A stretch of DNA of 10,541 nucleotides from Candidatus Rokubacteria bacterium RIFCSPLOWO2_02_FULL_72_37 (GTDB lineage: Bacteria; Methylomirabilota; Methylomirabilia; Rokubacteriales; CSP1-6), in contig MGCE01000023.1 in NCBI GenBank assembly GCA_001790315.1, positions 1 to 10,541 on the forward strand. The letters are read 5' to 3'. The first letter of the stretch is position 1. Each line of letters starts with the position of its first letter. Below, one piece after another: positions 5,997-10,541 of this stretch. Made by a program: the position numbers and the translations under genes. Below the pieces are notes generated by a model. The model was not told the DNA's origin and did no database searches. It was given only the letters and a program-made list of their open reading frames with translations.

Positions 5997-6455
5997 ATGG
6001 CCGGCAAGCACTTCGAGGACCTCGAGATCGCGCAGACGTTTCAGCACCAGCCCGGGCGGACGATGACCGAGGCCGACAACGTCTTCTTCACCTGCCTCAC
6101 GATGAACCCCCAGCCGCTCCACCTCGACTTCCACGCGGCGTCGAAGGCCGAGTTCGGCCGTCCGCTCGTCAACAGCCTGCTGACGCTCGCGGTCGCGGTC
6201 GGGCTGTCGGTCGGCGAGACGACGCTCGGCACCACCGTCGGCAACCTCGGCTTCGAGAAGGTCGAGTTCCCGAAGCCCGTGTTCCACGGCGACACCATCT
6301 ATGCGGAGACCGAGGTGATCGCCAAGCGCGAGTCGAAGTCGCGGCCCCAGTGGGGGATCGTCACGTTCGAGCACCGTGCCCGCAACCAGCACGGCGATCT
6401 CGTGATGGTCGCCCGGCGCAACGCGATGATGCGGCGGCGCGAGGCGGCGAAGTGA
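5997..6455 (+). CDS. MaoC-type hotdog-fold enoyl-CoA hydratase (itaconyl/mesaconyl-CoA hydratase-like)
   Basis: A 152-residue single hotdog domain. The central block MNPQPLHLDFHAASKAEFGRPLVNS (36-60) holds H42 and D44, followed by the hydrophobic hotdog helix. VEFPKPVFHGDTIYAETEV (89-107) is the conserved second half. These enzymes add water across the double bond of an enoyl-CoA. This sequence type, paired with a CitE-like lyase, resembles the mycobacterial Rv2499c/Rv2498c pair and bacterial itaconyl- or mesaconyl-CoA hydratases. At the position of the PhaJ catalytic aspartate (five residues before the His) there is N37. The ATG at 5997 follows GGGAGG with a 5-base spacer. A longer upstream frame exists but has no family similarity. 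Its stop overlaps the start of the next gene. The exact substrate is inferred. Confidence 0.85.
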   Translation: MAGKHFEDLEIAQTFQHQPGRTMTEADNVFFTCLTMNPQPLHLDFHAASKAEFGRPLVNSLLTLAVAVGLSVGETTLGTTVGNLGFEKVEFPKPVFHGDTIYAETEVIAKRESKSRPQWGIVTFEHRARNQHGDLVMVARRNAMMRRREAAK

Positions 6456-7345
6456 GCGGCGCCGGCGCCAGGTCGCTGCGCTCGATGCACTTCGTGCCCG
6501 GCGGCAACGACAGGATGTTCGCGAAGGCGCTCACGCTGCCGGCGGACGCCCTCATCCTCGACCTCGAGGACTCGGTCCCCCCGGACAGGAAGGCCGTGAC
6601 GCGCCCGCACGTCGCCCGGTGGCTCACGAACCACGACTTCGGTCCTCGGGGGCGCTGGGTGCGGATGAACCCGATCTGGGGCCCGCTCGGCCGGCAGGAC
6701 GTCGAGGAGACGATCGCCGCGCGCCCCGACGGCTACGTCGTGCCCAAGCCCCGCCACGCGGGCGACGTCCGCGAGGTGGCCCAGCTGCTCGACCGGCTGG
6801 AGCAGCGGCACGGCCTCCCGAACGGCACGACGCGGCTCAAGCTGATCGCGACGGAAACGCCCGAAGGACTCCTCAACATCCGCGAGATGACCGCCGCTTC
6901 GCCGCGGATCGTCGCGATCTCGTGGGGCGTCGAGGACCTCGGCGCCGCGCTCGGGCTCAGACGCGTGCGCGACGCCGAGGGACGGTACCTCGACATCCCC
7001 CGCTATGCGCGCGTGATGTGCGTGATCGCCGCGGTCGCTGCGGGCGTCGAACCGCTCGACAGCGTCTACACCGACATCGCGGACCTCGACGGCCTGCGCC
7101 GGGAGAGCGAAGAGGCGCTGGCGATGGGCTTCACCGGCAAGACGTCGATCCACCCGAACCAGATCCCCGTGATCAACGAGGTCTTCACGCCCTCGGCGGC
7201 CGAGCTGGCCGAGGCCCGTGAGCTCGTTGCCGCCTTCGAGGAGCACGCGCGCCGCGGGGTCTATGCGTTCACGCTCAAGGGGCGGATGGTGGACGCGCCG
7301 CACCTCGCCCACGCCCAGAAGCTCCTGGCCCGCGCCGGCGCCTGA
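6452..7345 (+). CDS. HpcH/HpaI aldolase-family CoA-ester lyase (CitE/citramalyl- or malyl-CoA lyase-like)
   Basis: A 297-residue TIM-barrel protein. It has the CitE landmarks in order: SMHFVPGGNDRM (11-22); LILDLEDSVPPDRK (34-47), with the acidic metal-site cluster; RMNP (71-74); IATETPEG (132-139), with E135 as metal ligand; ISWGVEDLGAALG (156-168); and GKTSIHPNQIPVIN (229-242). The C-terminal GRMVDAPHLAHAQKLL resembles the family's lid segment. Such enzymes split malyl-CoA, beta-methylmalyl-CoA or citramalyl-CoA into acetyl- or propionyl-CoA and a 2-oxoacid. The start is GTG 6452, overlapping the TGA of the MaoC gene (GTGA), so the two are translationally coupled. The ATG at 6485 would cut into the first barrel strand. 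With the hydratase it makes a hydrate-then-cleave module; which acid it serves is inference. Confidence 0.9.
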   Translation: MSGAGARSLRSMHFVPGGNDRMFAKALTLPADALILDLEDSVPPDRKAVTRPHVARWLTNHDFGPRGRWVRMNPIWGPLGRQDVEETIAARPDGYVVPKPRHAGDVREVAQLLDRLEQRHGLPNGTTRLKLIATETPEGLLNIREMTAASPRIVAISWGVEDLGAALGLRRVRDAEGRYLDIPRYARVMCVIAAVAAGVEPLDSVYTDIADLDGLRRESEEALAMGFTGKTSIHPNQIPVINEVFTPSAAELAEARELVAAFEEHARRGVYAFTLKGRMVDAPHLAHAQKLLARAGA

Positions 7346-7371
7346 GCGTGCTGTCTGCGGAATCGTGACGA

Positions 7372-7394
7372 CGCGCGCTCCATCGGGGCGCGCG
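7372..7394 (+). terminator. Strong GC hairpin after the CitE-like gene
   Basis: A 10-base-pair stem, 7372-7381 with 7385-7394, includes one G-U pair and has the loop ATC. It begins 26 bases after the stop at 7345. It has no T-tract, so Rho-dependent or pausing-type termination is more likely than classical intrinsic termination. Confidence 0.4.
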
Positions 7395-7412
7395 CGGCCC
7401 GCTGCCCCCATG

Positions 7413-7430
7413 GCGGGAACGGGTTCCCGC
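7413..7430. repeat. 18-base palindrome GCGGGAAC-GG-GTTCCCGC
   Basis: A perfect inverted repeat of 8-base arms about a 2-base centre. It could be a dimeric regulator's operator or an RNA hairpin (6-base-pair stem, 6-base loop). It is 77 bases before the start of the dehydrogenase gene. Confidence 0.45.
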
Positions 7431-7507
7431 GATCCCTGCCGCACGGGCCCGTCGGCCCCGAGGGGCTGCCAGGCGGCTCACATGAGCGCCGGGGCGGACT
7501 CCTAGGC

Positions 7508-8518
7508 GTGCGCGCGCTCGTCCTGGCGGCGCAGGCGCCGATCGAGCGCGCGCCGCTCCGCCTCGAGACGCGCCCCGTGCCCGAACCCGCCGCGGGCGAG
7601 GTGCTCGTGCGCGTCGCTGCGTGCGGTGTGTGCCGCACGGATCTCCACATCGTCGAGGGCGACCTGCCCCTCGTCCGCACGCCGATCGTTCCCGGCCACC
7701 AGGTGGTCGGGCGCGTCGCGCGCGCCGGCCCCGGCGCCACGCGCTTCGCGCCGGGCGACCGCGTCGGGATCGCGTGGCTGCGCCGCACCTGTGGGGCATG
7801 CGCCTTCTGCCGGAGCGGACGCGAGAACCTCTGCGCGGAGAGCGAGTTCACCGGCTGGCACGCCGACGGCGGCTACGCCGACTACGCGGTCGTGCCCGAG
7901 GCCTTCGCGTACCGGATCCCGGACGCGCTCGGCGACGCCGAGGCCGCGCCGCTGCTCTGCGCCGGGATCATCGGCTACCGCGCGCTCGAGCGGAGCGAGG
8001 TCCGGCCCGGCGGGCGCCTCGGCCTCTGGGGCTTCGGCTCCTCCGCCCACGTGACGCTCCAGGTCGCGCGCGCCCGCGGCTGCGCCGTGTACGTCTGCAC
8101 GCGGGAAGCCTCCCACCGGGAGCTGGCGCGGCGGCTCGGTGCCGCGTGGGTCGGCGACGTCCGCGAACCCGTGCCCGAGAAGCTCGACGGCGGGATCGTC
8201 TTCGCGCCCGTCGGCGATCTCGTGCCGGTGGCGCTCGAGAGCCTGGGCCGCGGCGCCACGCTCGCCCTCGCGGGGATCTACATGACGCCGGTGCCCGCGC
8301 TCGACTACGAGCGCCACCTGTTCTACGAGCGCTCGGTACGGAGCGTCACCTCGAACACGCGTGCCGACGGCGAGGCGCTCCTGGCCGAGGCGGCGCGCAT
8401 CCCGATCCGGCCCGAGACGACGCCCTTTCCGCTCGAGGACGCCAACCGCGCCCTCGCCCTGCTGAAGGCCGGCGCCTTCGCAGGGTCCGGAGTGCTCTTG
8501 ACAGGTGGGTCTGGTTGA
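7508..8518 (+). CDS. Zinc-dependent alcohol dehydrogenase (MDR family)
   Basis: A 336-residue medium-chain dehydrogenase that interconverts alcohols and aldehydes with NAD(P). Catalytic zinc ligands are C39 (ACGVCRTDLH), H64 (VPGHQVVGRV) and C151 (LLCAGIIGY). The structural zinc site is C95, C98, C101 and C109 (CGACAFCRSGRENLC). The GDRVGIAW and DGGYADYAV segments are typical. The nucleotide-binding turn is GFGSSAH (175-181), a variant of GxGxxG. After beta-2 comes CTRE, so cofactor choice is not clear. Q65 replaces the usual Glu of the GHE motif, as in the GHQ subfamily. The GTG at 7508 is the only start that keeps the N-terminal MRALVL strand; its ribosome site is poor. No substrate can be named. 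Its 3' end contains the promoter for the next gene. Confidence 0.93.
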   Translation: MRALVLAAQAPIERAPLRLETRPVPEPAAGEVLVRVAACGVCRTDLHIVEGDLPLVRTPIVPGHQVVGRVARAGPGATRFAPGDRVGIAWLRRTCGACAFCRSGRENLCAESEFTGWHADGGYADYAVVPEAFAYRIPDALGDAEAAPLLCAGIIGYRALERSEVRPGGRLGLWGFGSSAHVTLQVARARGCAVYVCTREASHRELARRLGAAWVGDVREPVPEKLDGGIVFAPVGDLVPVALESLGRGATLALAGIYMTPVPALDYERHLFYERSVRSVTSNTRADGEALLAEAARIPIRPETTPFPLEDANRALALLKAGAFAGSGVLLTGGSG

Positions 8519-8525
8519 CTACAAT
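8498..8525 (+). promoter_or_regulatory. Near-consensus promoter of the aminotransferase operon
   Basis: A perfect -35 TTGACA (8498-8503) is followed by a 16-base spacer and a -10 TACAAT (8520-8525, 5 of 6). The -35 is within the last codons of the dehydrogenase gene and the -10 starts just after its stop. Predicted start about 8532, leaving a 22-base leader with a weak GGGGA ribosome site 6 bases before ATG 8554. So the aminotransferase operon can be expressed independently of the dehydrogenase. Confidence 0.7.
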
Positions 8526-8539
8526 CGGGCAACCTGTCA
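8499..8539. promoter_or_regulatory. Inverted repeat TGACAGGT/ACCTGTCA framing the promoter (possible operator)
   Basis: TGACAGGT at 8499-8506 is the exact reverse complement of ACCTGTCA at 8532-8539. Arms are 33 bases apart (start to start), roughly three helical turns. The left arm overlaps the -35 and the right arm covers the predicted transcription start. A nested GGTTG (8513-8517)/CAACC (8530-8534) adds to the symmetry. The layout suits a regulator that blocks or loops the promoter, but no regulator gene is in the window. Confidence 0.45.
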
Positions 8540-8553
8540 GCCGGGGACATCCC

Positions 8554-9840
8554 ATGACCGATCAATCCGATCTTCTTCGACGCGCTGCGCAAGTGCTGCC
8601 GGGCGGCGTGCTCGGCAGCCACCGGAGCGGCCCCGGGCTCGAGTTCGTCGTGCGCGAGGGCCGCGGCGCGTATCTCTTCGACGTGAACGGCCGCCGCTAC
8701 CTCGACTACCTGCTCGGCTCGGGCCCGATGCTCCTCGGCCACGCGCATCCCGCCGTCGTCGAGGCGGTCGAGCGGCAGATGGCGCGGGGCACGTCCTACA
8801 TGCTCCTCAACGAGCCGGCGATCGAGCTGGCCGAAGAGATCACGCGCGCCGTCCCGTGCGCCGAGCAGGTGCGCTACACCTCGAGCGGCACCGAGGCGAC
8901 GTTCTTCGCGCTGCGCGTGGCGCGCGCCCACCGCCGACGCGACAAGATCATGAAGTTCGAGGGCGGCTTCCACGGGGCGCACGACTACGCCCTGATGAGC
9001 GTGGTGCCCCGCTCGCCGAAGGCCTTCCCCGCGGCGACGAGCGACTCCGCCGGCATCCCGCACGCGATCGAGGGCGAGGTGCTCGTCGCGCCCTACAACG
9101 ACCTGGCGACGGCCGAGGCGCTGCTCGCCGCCCACCACGACGAGCTGGCCGCGGTGATCCTCGAGCCCTATCAGCGCACGATCGTGCCCGCGCCGGGATT
9201 CCTCCAGGGCCTGCGCGCCGTGACGCGGCGCTACGAGGTGCCGCTCATCTTCGACGAGATCGTCACCGGCTTCCGCTTCGCCTACGGCGGCGCGCAGGAG
9301 CACTACGGCGTCGTGCCGGACCTGGCGTGCTACGGCAAGGTGGTGGCCGGCGGCTTCCCGCTTGCCTGCGTCGCCGGCCCGGCCGCGATCCTGCGCCACT
9401 TCGACGCGGCGCTCGAGGGCACGCCGGATTACGTCTGGCAGGCGGGCACCTTCAACGGCCACGCGATCGCCTGCGCCGCGGGCCTCGCGACGCTGCGCGA
9501 GCTGCGCCGGCCGGGCACCTACGAGCGGCTGTTCGCGACCGGCAGGCACCTGCGCGACGGCCTCGCGGCCGCCGTGCTGAAGCACGGCCTCCCCGCGCAG
9601 GTGAGCGGAGAACCGCCGGTCTTCGACATCCTCTTCACCGATCGTCCGATCGTGGATTACCGGGCGACGCTCACCGCCGACCGCGACCGCATCACGCGCT
9701 TCAACGCGGAGCTGGTGCGCCGCGGCGTCGTCAAGGCCGTCAACAAGATCTACGTCTCGCTGGCGCACTCGGCCACGGATGTCGAGGAGACCCTCGAGAT
9801 CTTCGATCAGACGCTCGCGGTCATCGCCGCCGGCGCCTGA
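8554..9840 (+). CDS. Class III PLP-dependent aminotransferase (glutamate-1-semialdehyde aminomutase-like)
   Basis: A 428-residue fold-type I PLP enzyme. Landmarks: LPGGVLGSHR (15-24); YTSSGTEATFFALRVAR (108-124), the phosphate-binding loop; KFEGGFHGAHD (134-144); IFDEIVTGFR (232-241), with D234 for the pyridine nitrogen; and CYGKVVAGGFPLA (259-271), with K262 as the Schiff-base lysine. The overall shape matches the HemL-like subgroup, but HGAHD and GTFNGHAIACAAG differ from true HemL. It is therefore more likely an omega- or beta-amino-acid aminotransferase than a heme enzyme. Start ATG 8554 fits the promoter above. It shares an operon with the binding-protein gene 15 bases downstream, suggesting that the imported compound or a product is an amine or amino acid. 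Substrate is not determinable. Confidence 0.9.
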   Translation: MTDQSDLLRRAAQVLPGGVLGSHRSGPGLEFVVREGRGAYLFDVNGRRYLDYLLGSGPMLLGHAHPAVVEAVERQMARGTSYMLLNEPAIELAEEITRAVPCAEQVRYTSSGTEATFFALRVARAHRRRDKIMKFEGGFHGAHDYALMSVVPRSPKAFPAATSDSAGIPHAIEGEVLVAPYNDLATAEALLAAHHDELAAVILEPYQRTIVPAPGFLQGLRAVTRRYEVPLIFDEIVTGFRFAYGGAQEHYGVVPDLACYGKVVAGGFPLACVAGPAAILRHFDAALEGTPDYVWQAGTFNGHAIACAAGLATLRELRRPGTYERLFATGRHLRDGLAAAVLKHGLPAQVSGEPPVFDILFTDRPIVDYRATLTADRDRITRFNAELVRRGVVKAVNKIYVSLAHSATDVEETLEIFDQTLAVIAAGA

Positions 9841-9844
9841 CCAG

Positions 9845-9850
9845 AGGAGG
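9845..9850 (+). promoter_or_regulatory. Ribosome binding site of the substrate-binding protein gene
   Basis: AGGAGG lies 5 bases before ATG 9856, in the 15-base gap after the aminotransferase stop. It marks the start of the last gene and supports co-transcription. Confidence 0.8.
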
Positions 9851-9855
9851 AGCCC

Positions 9856-10541
9856 ATGGACCTCAGCCGTCGTCAGGTTCTCGCGATGAGCGGCCTCACG
9901 CTCGCGGGCGCCGCGCTCGCCCCCGCGGTCGCGCGCGCCGCCACGCCGAAGCGCGGAGGCCAGTTCCGCTTCCGCGGCTACACACCGCCCCACTTCGACC
10001 CGCACCTGACCGCGTCGTACACCACGATGCTCAACCTCTCCTTCTCCCAGAGCCGCCTGCTCAAGCACAAGGCGGGCCCGAGCGTCCGGCCCGGGACCTT
10101 CGAGTACGAGGGCGACCTCGCCGAGTTCTTCAACCACCAGGACGACACGACCTACGTCTTCCGGCTGCGCCGCGGCGTGAAGTGGCACCCGAAGCCGCCG
10201 GTGAACGGCCGCGAACTGACGGCCGAGGACGTCAAGTACACGTTTGATCGCTTCATGACGATCAAGGGCAACGCGAACCGGCACATGATGAAGTTCCTCG
10301 CGAAGGTCGACGCGATCGACAAGTACACGATCAAGTTCACGCTCAGCGAGCCGAACGCCTGGTTCCTCGACTTCCTGTCCGACCCGATGGCGCTCTCGAT
10401 CGTCGCCCAGGAGGCCGTCGAGAAGTTCGGCGACCTGAAGAAGCCCGAGGCCGTGATCGGCACCGGGCCGTGGATGCTCGAGAGCCACCAGAGCAAGGTC
10501 CGGACGGTCTGGGTCCGCCACCCGGACTACTTCGTGAAGGG
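9856..10541 (+). CDS. Family 5 extracellular solute-binding protein (peptide/opine ABC transporter), Tat signal, 3' end outside window
   Basis: The first 228 codons of a gene that runs off the window; family members are usually 500-600 residues. Residues 1-28 are a twin-arginine signal: LSRRQVL with R5 and R6, a hydrophobic stretch, and a VARA cleavage site near residue 28. The protein is thus probably exported folded. There is no lipobox cysteine, so it is soluble in the periplasm. The mature part starts with KRGGQFRFRG and shows the SBP_bac_5 pattern: YVFRLRRGVKWHP, then ELTAEDVKYTFDRF, and IGTGPWMLES near the window end. Such proteins bind peptides, opines, glutathione or other ligands for Dpp/Opp-type importers. 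The permease and ATPase genes would be expected downstream but are not visible. It forms an operon with the aminotransferase. Confidence 0.93.
   Translation, partial: MDLSRRQVLAMSGLTLAGAALAPAVARAATPKRGGQFRFRGYTPPHFDPHLTASYTTMLNLSFSQSRLLKHKAGPSVRPGTFEYEGDLAEFFNHQDDTTYVFRLRRGVKWHPKPPVNGRELTAEDVKYTFDRFMTIKGNANRHMMKFLAKVDAIDKYTIKFTLSEPNAWFLDFLSDPMALSIVAQEAVEKFGDLKKPEAVIGTGPWMLESHQSKVRTVWVRHPDYFVK

Larger units (their letters stand above)
7346..7507 (+). other. Hairpin-rich intergenic region before the alcohol dehydrogenase gene
   Basis: These 162 bases hold no convincing gene. They contain four successive potential hairpins: 7372-7394, 7413-7430, 7454-7467 (GGCCC, loop CGAG, GGGCT) and 7472-7490 (GGC, bulged G, GCTC, loop ACAT, GAGC, GCC). 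There is also a palindrome ACGGGCCCGT at 7443-7452. I do not recognise a known riboswitch. The stretch could terminate the MaoC-CitE operon, form a structured leader for the dehydrogenase, or simply reflect high GC. Confidence 0.4.

Noticed and set aside
8554..9840. Assignment of the aminotransferase as hemL
   Set aside because: Key segments (HGAHD, GTFNGHAIACAAG) differ from true glutamate-1-semialdehyde aminomutase, and the context is transport, not tetrapyrrole synthesis.
8323..10521. A 732-codon open frame on the minus strand opposite the aminotransferase and binding-protein genes
   Set aside because: Its translation is low-complexity, rich in Arg, Glu, Val and Ala with no domain pattern. 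It is antisense to two clear genes and typical of stop-poor frames in GC-rich DNA.
1..10541. CRISPR array, insertion sequence, tRNA or prophage content
   Set aside because: No regularly spaced repeats, transposase-like or integrase-like sequences, terminal inverted repeats or tRNA-like folds were seen on reading both strands.

Overview
The window is GC-rich throughout (about 70% by eye) and densely packed with twelve protein genes. The only AT-rich islands are short promoter-like stretches between divergent genes. There are no tRNA, rRNA, CRISPR, transposase or phage genes. The gene content is CaiB-type CoA transferase, MaoC and CitE-like enzymes, NIPSNAP, DinB-fold protein and a Tat-exported family 5 binding protein. 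Together these suggest a free-living soil or sediment bacterium with versatile acid catabolism. Candidatus Rokubacteria/Methylomirabilota or a high-GC proteobacterium would fit, but this is inference from gene style, not a placement.

Layout. 25-504 (+) is greA, convergent with an orphan DGQHR-domain gene at 532-1665 (-). A compact divergent promoter region (1666-1731) separates that gene from an EamA-family transporter (1732-2595, +). The transporter meets a minus-strand operon tail to tail, with both stop codons in one CTAG. That operon is lhgO (L-2-hydroxyglutarate oxidase, 5007-3805) followed by a class III CoA transferase (3791-2592). lhgO is divergent from a DinB-superfamily gene (5041-5556, +) across a symmetric -10 element. 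The DinB gene converges on a small NIPSNAP gene (5891-5568, -), which is divergent from a coupled pair: MaoC-type hydratase (5997-6455, +) and CitE-type CoA-ester lyase (6452-7345, +). A hairpin-rich 162-bp gap (7346-7507), the longest gene-free stretch, leads to a zinc alcohol dehydrogenase (7508-8518, +). A near-consensus promoter at the end of that gene drives a class III aminotransferase (8554-9840, +) and a Tat-signal oligopeptide-type substrate-binding protein (9856 to the window end, +, incomplete).

How the genes may work together. MaoC plus CitE is the known hydrate-then-cleave module for C4/C5 branched dicarboxyl-CoA esters such as itaconyl/mesaconyl to citramalyl/malyl-CoA. A class III CoA transferase could supply the CoA ester, and LhgO feeds 2-hydroxyglutarate into 2-oxoglutarate. 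A C5-dicarboxylate catabolic neighbourhood is therefore plausible but unproven, because the two operons are separate and on opposite strands. The aminotransferase/binding-protein operon looks like the start of an uptake system for an amino compound.

I see no clear new multi-gene system. The most interesting signals are regulatory: three genes whose -10 elements sit so close to the start codon that leaderless mRNAs are predicted, two compact divergent promoter regions with overlapping elements, and an inverted repeat framing the aminotransferase promoter. Next in interest is the isolated DGQHR gene.
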